From contig JAKTNV010000003.1 of assembly GCA_022747635.1 (NCBI GenBank), forward strand, positions 45,168,475 to 45,232,474: a stretch of 64,000 bases of DNA, given 5' to 3'. The notes below the pieces were generated by a model. It worked only from the letters and a program-made list of their open reading frames with translations, did not search any database and was not told where the DNA came from. Positions 24,801 to 36,800 of the stretch are shown here, in pieces. Position 1 is the stretch's first letter, and every line of letters starts with the position of its first letter. Source of the stretch: Hetaerina americana. Its lineage: Eukaryota; Arthropoda; Insecta; Odonata; Calopterygidae. The translations under genes and the position numbers were made by a program.

Positions 24801-27800
24801 GGGTATAACATTTTTCTAATAATTTTATGCCTTGAAAATCAACTCTACCTTTCTTTTCCTTTTTATGTTTCTTCGGAAGATGATAAGGATTAATACTCAT
24901 GTCTTCATTATTTTCATCTTCATGAAGAGATTCTCGTTTCCTCTTTTTGGACCTTTTTTCCCCTTTAGGGGAAAGTATTTCCTTTTTTATTGTTATGGCA
25001 TTCGAGCATTCTCCTGAAAATGTAATGATTGAAGAAAAAATGTAAAAAGATAGCACAAAATATCTCCAAAAGCAGCTATCACCAAGAGATATTACTAAAA
25101 CAAGCACAGCAATTTTAGTGGTTGCCAGTGATGAAATAACATTACACCAATGTGCTCATTTTTTCACCTCTACTTTTTCCAAATCAAACTAGATTTTTAA
25201 CTAACAAATTTTTTTGGACATTAGCAAAAGTCCACTAGGTACATGCAATTTTTGGTTTTTTTTCTTTAAGGTTAGCATAGATATTTTTGTCCTTTATTGG
25301 CACCTCAATAGAATTAATCACTTCAGTAACATTTAAATTATGGAAATACAGTTTGAGTTTGGTAGACCTATCAGGGTGTGAGGGATTTAATATTAGAGCA
25401 TGAAGTGCAGAGGGATCGATGTTTGGATTAAAATACTGATGATGACCATTTGTTTTTATAACAAGACCCTTTCATTCTAAAGAATGTTCAATGAGTCATA
25501 GGCTATAGTAGGAGTGTATTTAAGTCTGTTAATGAGTACAAAAATGCAGAAGGAACACAAAAAAGACAAATTAAATACTTGGTTGGATGACTTTAGGTAA
25601 GCTTTTGCAGAATGTCACTTGGATTCAAGATCAGTCAACTAACATATTTTGCTTATTCGCTAATGCTACAGACTAAAAACGACATTGCATGCTTACCTAA
25701 CCCCCAATGGCAAATCATTGATGATAGGAATGATTATAAAGTGGAACCTCACACAGCGAGCAATTTGCATAAGGAGCAAAAATGTTGGCCCCAAAAATGA
25801 CTCCCTTAATAAGTATCTTTTCACATAGCAAGCGATGAGGATGGGGGAATTCCCAGATTTTTCATGTGCCTGCTACATCAGTTTGAGTTTAGCACTCATT
25901 CTGCTAGCATCTTAGTACCACTAGTGATCACATATTTTTCCAAACTTGGGTTCAGACATATTATTAGTGATTTTTTTGCACAAAGTTAAATAATATATTG
26001 TGCATATTTTTCAAAATGACCCTGAAGAAAAATTCATCAGAAGAAAGCCATAGGAGAATAAAAATAATACTATAAATGAAAAGTTAAATTATTCAAAATC
26101 AGAAACAAGGTTTGAGTGTGGCTTATCTAGTACGCACATCAACAATTTGCATTTTCTTCAAGATCACAATCAAAATTAAGGAGATAGATGCTTCAAAGAG
26201 AGTGACAAGAATATCAACACCTGTTGCATATTCTCGACAATGTTGACAGGTTGCTTCTCATATAGTTATACGAAAAGCAATTGCAACGCGACACCATTAA
26301 CGAGAATATGATTTGTCATTAGGGAAAAAAGATTTTCATTGATATCCTTAATAAGATGTCATGATCATCAACAGCTGAACATGGCTTGCGCGGTTCAAGA
26401 GTTTGTGTGAGAAACGGCATCCACAGCATTGTGAGGTATGGTGAAGCAACATACTCTGAGTCACAGTCAGTAGAGAACTGCCGCTGTCACTTCAAGAAAC
26501 TCGTAGATTCAGAAGGATACCTACACCAACAGGTTTTTAATTGGAAAAAGTGGATTTCTTTTGGAAGAAGATGAGTAAGTAAACCTATATTTGTTCCCTT
26601 AACAGGAGAGGAGAATGCAATGCCTGGCCACTAGCCAATGAAAGGCCATCTCACGAAGCTATTTGGCACAAATGCAAGTGGCAATTTGAAAATGTACCTT
26701 ACTTGTTTCCAATTCAGAAACTCAACGAGCCTTCAAGAAGTGTTATTTCCAAAACAGCAGGAAGTGTGGAGGTCACAGTAAACTGCTGTATTGTACCATG
26801 CATACAAGACATCACGCTAATGAGGTAGAGGCAATGCACACCAGAAACTTTTTAAATGATAATTTTAAGTTGCATTTTTTCAAAATTTTGAAGTGTCGGC
26901 AAAAACAAATGGCTCTAGACAGCTTTCCAGTAAATGGAATTAGATATGTATCATTATCATAAAACATTTTCTGGGATTCTTTCCTACTTCTACAAATCAA
27001 GTTCACACTCCCAGTTGCTTCATTTCCAAAGAAGAAAAGAAGAATATGATTTGCAATCATAAACAATGTGTACATAATTTTCTTTGAATAAACCTTATAC
27101 ATAATTCATTATTGTCAGCATGCAAAGCATTATTGTATTTTACATTAATTTATACGCAAAAAGTTGTTTCACTAAATGAGTATTTCACTTTACCAAAAAC
27201 ATGGCAAAACAAAGTATGCTCGTTGCACGAGGTGTCACTGTACATACAATCTTTGACTACTTCATTCATATTCAACAAGCATAGGGTTTGATAATGAAGA
27301 GGCTAAGTCAAATTTGATTGATTTCAGAGTTGTCTCTGAGATTATATAGTTTCACTACAGAAATCTACTAAATATAAGTACCAATCCAGAAATTTGGTGG
27401 AAAGGTCTTCGCACTACTCAGGTTTCAACTTCTCCAGCAGCCTGTCTTGTGCAAGTTCCACTTTCCAGTGTAGCCTATGAAAGAAATTGGTCAGCTTTTC
27501 GAACCAGTCACTCAAATCAGAGAATAAAACTAGCAAATGAATATGTTGAGAAGCTTGGCTAAATTTCATTAATTTTTACTCATCATTACTATCAGGAATC
27601 TGGCAATATCCTCAAAGACAACAGTTTACCATGTGACAATGATTATGAAAGCAATCAAATTACTATAGATGCATATTAATGAATGTCATGGGAATGTTTG
27701 GGATGATGCGGTTGCTAAAGGACTGGCTCCCAACCCCAATGGCCTGGGTTCAAATCCTGGAGGTGGCAGAATTATTCGAAGGTTTTCCTATCCCTACTTA

Positions 27801-30800
27801 GGGTGCTATGTGGAGAGCACTTCCAGGGCAGTTTGCCATCTGTCTAATGGAACATTAAACTTTGAACCTCTAGGTGCCTTTTCTTCAGAGTAGGTAAATG
27901 CTGATGCCTGGTTCCTTTCTTTCTCTATTTCCTGAACATCCTACCCCAACAAATTTCCCACCTATTCCTAATGGCACAAATGACCTCAGCTGTTGGTTGC
28001 CTCCCCTTATCACAATGATGACAACCACCGGGAATGGAGTCCCTTAAATTTAGTATATAACCTATGATAATGGAATTGGATTACAAAGTCAAGTTAAAAT
28101 TTGAAAATATCAAAATGCTAATAACCTGTGGCGTCTGTGTTATACCTACTCAGGTATCAACATTACTTATTTTGTCCTTTCTTATGAATGTTAATTTGGT
28201 ATATTAAGACTGGCTTGCAGTGTTATTTGTATGAATGCTCTTATACAAGGGTTGCTATTTATATGTTGACCCTTGACAACACTAAGTGCTTTAGGCACCA
28301 TCTGACATTACTATCTGAAAGTTTGACCCTATCAATGCTAACTTTACTACATTTTGTCGTTTGATCATAACTTGTATTGTTTACAGGGACTCAAAAATTT
28401 TATCTCAGCCAAAAAATGGAGTTAACTTGTGAACACTTTTGTACAATGATTTTTTATGACTTTCGATGTGGATTATCAAACAGGAGTGCATCGATCAACT
28501 TACTTCCGCTTTTGGTGATGAAGCCTCATCCTTCGCCACTGTAAAATGCTGGTATAATAAATACCATTATGGCTGCCTTGCACTCAGCCACACAAGTTGT
28601 CCAAAATCAGTTGTTACGGCAGAAAGCATTGATGCTGTGCAAGAACTAGTACAGGAAGATCGTCATGTGACTTATCGTGAGATTAAGGCATCCTTGGGGA
28701 ATATTATGACGAGCATCAATAAGATATTGCATGACCATTTAGCTGTGAAAAAAATTTGTTCACGTTGGATGCCACATAATTTAAAAACAGCTCAAAAAGA
28801 TGCTCGTGTCAATTGGAGCTATCAAAGAAATGCTCAAAAATTCCATCTTGGTGCATCGAAAGCGGTGTATGACATCTACACAGGTAACGAATCTTGGATC
28901 TATGCGTATGAGCCCAAAACAAAACAGCAATCCACTGTATGGGTCTTCCATGACAAGCCAAATCTGACAAAAGTGATTCCTGCATGAAGCACATTGAAGC
29001 AGATGATCGCCTGTTTCTTCGCAATAACTGGACATGTGGCAACCGCACTGTTACAGCAACATAGAACCAGGAATTCTGAATTGTTGAATTCACGAGCATT
29101 TGTTTGCCAGAAGTGCTGGGTGAAATATGGAAAAAGAAGCCGCCACGAAGGATCATTCTTCATCATGACAAAGCAGGCTCCTACAGATCAGCAGAAACAA
29201 CTACCTATTTAACTGGCCAAAATGTCAAATCGATGGGTCATCCTCCTTACAGCCCTGATTTAGCACCAAATGACTTCTTGTCATTGCATGAAGTCTTGTC
29301 ATTCCTGTTTATCCAGAATAAATTGTGTGGCCAACGTTTTTTGGTGCCTGAAGAAGCCATTTAGCATTCAAAAATCATGTTTTGGAGTTGCTCCAATCGG
29401 AGTGGAAAAAGTGTTGCAAAAATTGGTTTGAGTGCATGCAAAAGTGTATTGATTATCATGGAGAATACTTCGAAAAACAATAAATCCATTTTCAACAATA
29501 AATTACTGTCTTTTCATTATTAGGCTGAAAATATAAATGGCAACCCTCATACAAGGATAAAAGGGTGATATGATAACATAGGTATCTAATTGTATCTCTG
29601 TATGGTATTTTCAATGTTTTCTTTGACTTCAAATGTGAATTATGTACATAGATAATTTTAACATCTAAAATTAAAACAATGTTATAAAGAGCAGACATAC
29701 TGCTCCATGGTAGTATCAGCATGTGAATTGGATAAAGAAAGCCCTTCTTTTGGAAGAAAAAGATTTCTTTTTTCCGCTATTTGGTCACTGAGAAGCACAG
29801 AGGTCTCTCCTGGGCAATGGTTAATGGGAAGGAGTGTGCCTAGTTTTTTTTCTTTAAGAGTATAAAAGATTAATTGAAATAACCAAACAAAATGAAAATT
29901 GGTATTGCCATGAAGCAGTTTCAAGAAGGAAATTCTTACCTTCTTCTAGTGAGTCCAAATTAGAAGAAATATCTTCGTTTACTAATACATTGTTCTGATG
30001 CTGCACTGCACGTATATTTGGTAAGACATTTCCTTTATTTTCCCCACTCCTTTCTTTTATGTATTCCATTGATTCCATAATGTCTTGATATTCTGGGAGA
30101 TGATAAAATCATAAAACAAATAAACATTTATTTATGCATATATATTGAGAACACGTGAAAACTACATCTTAAAAGGAATTGTGTAACACACTTTGACCCC
30201 AACAGCAAAGCTAAAAAATGTTTTTGACACTTAAAAAACCTAAGGAGGCAGCACTCTCATAATTTTGAATTATATTTCAACATTTGAATGTTCACAAAAT
30301 AAGAGTAAATAAGAGCAAGACCGAATGAAATTTTAAACATGTTAACATATCGAATAGGCATCTCAATGAACTATGCAAATAGAATGTTGGACTTATTTAC
30401 TAATTACCATAACCACATAAAATAAAAAAGAAAACATTGCAATTGAAGAAAGTACAATGGGGAACTGCTAGTGAGCACTTCTCTCTAAAAGCCAATTCCC
30501 TGAGTACTGGCACAGTGAAATCTAGGGGGTGTAAAAAACCTTAGAAAAACAATTATTCCACAATTATCACTACTTCCTCTTTCAACTTCTATTACAGGAT
30601 CAATACTTTTTCCAGGACTTTTCAGTAGTTAAGTTTACTAAGCTGAGTTTAATATTAGAGTGTTCTGAAATTTATGGAAGAAAATAAAATCGATGATCAC
30701 AACTGCCAGTGGGTTCCCTTTAAAATTGTATTTACTTGATCAAAAAAAGATTCTATTTAATTATTATGAATGATTGTAAAAGATCTACATGACAAATGAT

Positions 30801-33800
30801 TTAAGTAATACATCTAATAAGATTCTTAGAGTACATTGTTCAATTTAGATTTGTCTAATCCATGATTTTAAAATTTGAATAGGATTATAAATTGCCATTA
30901 AAACAAGGATATACATATGTTGGCATATACACTTATGATACGCCAAAATGTACTTCAAAGTTATGATAAATATTACGTACTTATAATATTATAATAATAA
31001 AACACTATCAATTGAAGTTACTACTTAAAAACATCAGGCATTCACAGGCAAACTTACCACAGATTAAAACAAAAATTAGAGAGAAAGGAGCACAGGCTAC
31101 TTGTAAGGGTAACCACAGACTAGACACTTAAAATGATATCAGGCCTCTTTTAAGTAAAAAGGGAAATGGGGTTTCATGGTACACCATGCATGAAGGCCAA
31201 AACCAGTTAGAAGCTATTCATATTTCTACTTCAAGGAGAAGAGCAGCCCTTTATTCATGTGAAGATGAGAGTGTAAGCTCACTGCAATTGGTGCTGACAA
31301 AAGGATAATCATGATATCAGATGTCTTATATGTCTCAAAGTATCACAGAGGCACTGAGTTGAGGAAGAATAAAGGGGTGGTATTGGTAAGAATTCTTTCA
31401 CAAATGTATAAAGAATTACACTGTACCACCAAAAGTTGCATGCATCCATAAATTGAAATCCAAGAATTCCACACATACTACAAGTACTCTTTGGAACACT
31501 TAGTGGAAAATTCATTCACAGTTATCAATGGATGATTATGGTGTGCATTTTGTTAAAGTAGCTAACTGCACAAATCTCCATTTTTTATATTTATAATTAA
31601 ACTTTAGTTTGATTTTCCACTTTAAATTTTAATTGACTCAATCCAAGTTTTGCTGCAGTATTGGTGGACCCTGTCACAAACCTTCCCATTCCCTGCTCTG
31701 TTTTCCCTTTCCCCATACCCTAGTCACGCTCACAATTCCCTCCTTGTCCTTTAACTCTCAACAAAACAACACAGCTCATTTCCCCCATTTCTCCCTCAGC
31801 TCTGTAATAAATTTGCTTCCGTCAGAGTCATGTGAATCACAGTGAAACCACTCTTTTGAACTTTTGCTAGGGACATAAGGCGAAAACTGTTAATTGCAGG
31901 AAAATGTTTAGCAAAGGAAAGTTTTAAATGCAAAAATAACAACTACATGTTTCATAATTGCATTCATGTTGACAAATTCCAAAGAAACTGCGGGAGATGC
32001 CGCAACAGTAACTTTTAACGGAGTCATCCACAAGGTCCTGCTATATAATATAAAGGACTCTTGCCATATTTAATGGCACATAGGATACACTTTTCCACCC
32101 AAATTTATGGTTCTAAAAAATCCTCCTTGTATTATATGTGAAGGTTTGAACTCCATGGGTTAATGTTCAACATTGAATTTTATTGTTACCCCAGGTGGTA
32201 AGTACTCCCTTTTTTGACTTCATAATATTGAGATCATTATATTTAATTATTTATAATATTAATTATTCAATTGTAGAACATAGTAGTTTGGGTTGTTCCT
32301 ATTAAACTTATAACTATTATGTGACATGAATATCATGTTGCTTCCTTCTACAATATCAAAATAGGTGCAAGCGAGATATCAAATGAATTAGATTTTTTTT
32401 ACCACAACTGATCACAACAAAACAGCATCAACTAACAAGGGACTATTTTTTATTGCCTTACTGAAATGAGGGTGTGTCATGTGTTGGTGGATCTTATATG
32501 ACATCAAATATGGTAATTTTTTGTCTCCATCAGTTATCAAACTCTGAAAAATGCTCTCAGGAGATTCAACAGTTAGGAAGAAGCAAAATCAGTTACTCAA
32601 TTAACAGGAAAAAGTTTAGAAACACCAATTTAGGAGCATCAATTAGATGCAATCCTACTAGCCCGAATTGTACTTTAGTATGGTTGTTACAAAATTGGAG
32701 GAGCCCACAGAACTTAGGCTGATGAACAGGGAAATGGGTTACTGATAAGGAGGGGAGTTAAGGAGAGGAAAAATCTCACTGGTTCTATCACTTCAATTTA
32801 TCTATCTGCACAGAAATTTTAATTACGTAAGGGATTCAAGAGGTAACAACTCAGATTATGCATTGATGAAAGCAAGGCTGTCGATATAAAACAAATAGAA
32901 TAGTGAAAAATAATGTTATTAAACATTGGTGGGATCCATTGAAAAGTGGAGGATTAAAGATTAATACATTTCATGCCCTAGGGTTTTGCATTAAATATTC
33001 TGCCACTTAATTAGGTTTGGTGAGTTTTATGATCTAAGAATGAACTAGCAATGTATCTTTTGACTATTGAATACTCGAGGTAATCATACAATAATTAAGT
33101 TAATTATGACCATTTTCTTACTTGAACCAAGAAAAGGATGCCGCACCTTAAGGCCCTCTGGTAACTGGACATTTTTACTTTCTGGAATCATAGTTCCAAA
33201 TTCTGGTACTTGATAGTTGACTGTAACACTTATCTTGCCAGCAGCATTCAGTGCAACTGAAGGGCCAAAGAAATAAATTAGAAGCATAACCATACTTAAA
33301 ATTTACAAATTAAGTTACCACGATAAAGCAAATGAAATACAATTCCAATAAAATGTAAAAATGAGGAATAACATCTGAAAAAAAGTAATTTATAATTCAA
33401 CTGTTTTAATTGTCACATTTTAAGATGAAAATTGAAAAGACAACACAACATTAAGTTCCCAAAATCAAATAATGAATAATTTTTAATGCACTCGATTATG
33501 CAGTTATGATTTGGTTCTGCAACACAATTATTTGTCCAGAAAGTATACACACTAATTTATTGCACTTAATCTTGTCCCCAAAAATTCAATTTTCATGAGG
33601 CAAAATGAAATGTCATCTCAAAATTTTTATGGCATATAGACTCAAAATCTCCTTCCACCTCTTCCTTCAGTGCATTATCAACACCTTAATTCAATTATTT
33701 GGTAAATTAGTCTTGACTCATGAAGGTTCCATTATTGAAATCTCCAACAGAAATCCCAGTTAGTTGAAGAGCTTGGTTACCAGTACTTTTCATCCAGTGA

Positions 33801-36800
33801 ATTATCATGACTATATAACTTACTTCATAGTATATCTGTACATGAATTTCATTTCGAGCTATTTGAAATATAAAAATAATGATGCACTTCATATTTTATA
33901 TGGCTGCGTAGATTTTCGCGGCGGTGGCTTGAAGAATTCTGCATGTCCGGGTTTTCACCGCGTTGTTGTTTGAAGCTGACAACAGTTTCGCCGAAGTTTC
34001 ATCCGGCGTCTTCAGGTCTTCGACCTGAAGACGCCGGATGAAACTTCGGCGAAACTGTTGTCAGCTTCAAACAACAACGCGGTGAAAACCCGGACATGCA
34101 GAATTCTTCACTTCATATTTTATTGTAAATCAGGAGTGCCATAAAATGTTCATTGTTTCATTAAAATATAACTTATATAATGACTTTGTCCCAAATCTGT
34201 GACATTATTATTTGGACAATAAACCACACACAGAATATGTTAATCATGTGTCTACAAGATATAGAGACTATATACTGATAATAAATCAATTAAAATGTTT
34301 TTTTTAGGCAAGAAAGAATGAAATCAAAAAATACTTAGAGTCATGGGCATTTGCCTTCTACAACATTTTTGTTCAGTCCTACAAACAGAATTCAAACTCA
34401 AAATTATACTCTAAAACACTTCTAAATAACTTTCAATAGGATTTTGTATAATTTCAAGGGTGGAAAAAACAAAATACAAAGGAACTAGTCATAATCATTA
34501 TAATACACAATGATTCTTTAAAGTTTAAAAAAGTACAACATCTAACACCATGTTGTAGACAGGATCTGGTCAGCATTTGTCTATTCTCAGATTTTTTTAT
34601 ACATTCAACTCCTGCCTAATGAAATGTACCGAGTAAGGAAAGTATCAAGTGTTTCATCAGCTATCACAGTTACATTATCTTGTAATGCATGTCTGTGGGG
34701 CTGGAATTACAATGACCTCTGATGAAAGGCTGTCTCAAAGGAATGCAAGTAGGAATGGAAGTAAAACAGGGTTACCCATTAATGATTGCTCTTTTTAAAT
34801 TACACACTTAAGCATGGGGACAGATTCATGGTATGGCGATATAGCTGAATCATGTGGGCAATGTTGGGCAGCTTCATGTAACAATGGATAAAATAGTATC
34901 TTATTACCTGAAATTTAGTCAAAACTCAAGCCCAATTAAATTCTATTCAATCCAAAAAGTCACTGAAAGTTGCAATAGTTACATGCAAATCCTTAAATTT
35001 GACATTGCAACTGTACCAACTAAAACATTTTCAGAGTAAATGTCCCATAGCCATTATACAGTTACTTTCTGGACAGAAAATATCTTCCTATATAATAATA
35101 ATAATTTATAAATGAATGTATTTTACCAATTTCCTTTGAATTTTCATGACGACTTGCAATGAGGCATATTGCACTAGATGGTTCAATTGAAGGGGAAGAA
35201 ACATATCTTTCCTCAACTTGCTCATCAATTATGAAAGATGTGTCCTGACGGAAATCCAACTGTTGCCCAAATAACTTTTGAGGATTCACCTGGAAACAAG
35301 CAAGCGTTCCAGTTTGCTTTAGGTACAAAGCTATTAAACAATTAACTATAAATTATTAACAACATACCTTTAAGAGCAGAAGTCTTATAATGGAATGAAA
35401 AATATTTCATCAAAACACAAAATTCAAACTTTGCTACTTCGAATAAAATTGATCGGAGGCCAGGCAACTTTGTAGAATTGCAAGATAAAAGAAAAATATT
35501 TTAATATTCTACATAATAGACATAACCTGACTGGATTCAATCATCATGCACCATCATCAAAAGAATACAATAACATAGGATTTTGTGTCTTATTTCAATA
35601 GGTTAGAATTATGGGGCTGGAGGAATAGAGTTTAAGGCTAGGGAAGGATGGGGGGGATCATCATACACAAAGGCATTATTACTGCTTTTGGAGAAAATGG
35701 GCATGAAATGAAGACTTACACATCTCTACTACTTCTTTGCTATTTTGAGTGAATAGCAAATCCCAATAATCAAATTATGTCCCTCCTTCCAGTTCCAAAA
35801 GCTCTAAAATATCATTATTTCAACACTTAATCAAGTTTTAAGTAAAATAATTGTTTTAAAACCTTATGCGACAACAGCGGTGTGTGTACTTCAATCTTAC
35901 ATTAAGCATGGCCAATGAGAATCATTTAATTCCAAATACATACTAATTAAAAAGAGAGAATTCAAAATTTTATTGTTACCATTTGGAACTTTAATGTAAG
36001 CACTACTCATATGATGCAGTTTCGAGATTTAATTTGTAGAAAATAAACACTCGCCACATAGAATATATATTTGTAGACGGCTTAGGTTTCAACAAATAGC
36101 AACCAGATGATGATGCTATGAGTTTAAATCTATGTTGTCTACAAATATATATTTTATGCAGAATTTCAATGTGTTTTCTTTTGAAGTAGGCACTGCACAC
36201 AAAGAGTTTTGGTACTAGGTTACATTTTTAGAGGATAAATGAGAAAATATGAACAGAGAAATTATGCATGCAAGCTAATTCAATGAGGTGGTATATTAAC
36301 TCAGAGAGTGGTGAGCTAGATGACAGACAGAGGGGTTTCGGGTTCAAATCCAAGTAATGCCTCCAAACACCACCAGTTTGACACAAACTGTAACTTTCTG
36401 AGTATGTTACCCTTCTACTTAGCAAGCACAGAATGTCATTCAGAACAAGTTCATGGCTTTTTGGCAAATCTATACAACAGCATTACTCTGAAACTATGAG
36501 TGATGTTGCCATGTTGCTCAATAATATTATTTTCCTGCCCAAGGCTTAGGACTACTGTGTTATTCAATGCTTTTCTATTAATTATTATGTTCCAAATTGT
36601 CAGTGTACCCAGAATTTCAAAAGCCCTACAGTAATTTTCTCAATTTCACGATAGTTAATTGATGGTAATTCAGACTGGGATGACTTGAGTACAGGGGGGA
36701 GGGGGGGAACAATGGCATTCACATGGTGCATGAAAGCTCTGAAAATTAATATGTTCTTATTACAGTCTGAGAATCATTACTAGAGATAATGCTTTCCATA

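Noticed and set aside
24751..24848. Extension of RPA34-like exon 6 to the stop at 24751 as the gene's end
   Set aside because: A GT donor in the right phase and downstream exons of the same kind make splicing more likely; intron retention remains possible.
27697..27765. Possible tRNA gene
   Set aside because: The A and B boxes are present but the cloverleaf stems do not form, and the sequence continues into a SINE body. The same holds for 18240, 23440, 36300 and 53240.
6391..29549. Host SETMAR-like gene from the mariner similarity
   Set aside because: No SET domain and no splice-in exons; all copies sit between transposon termini or are decayed relics.
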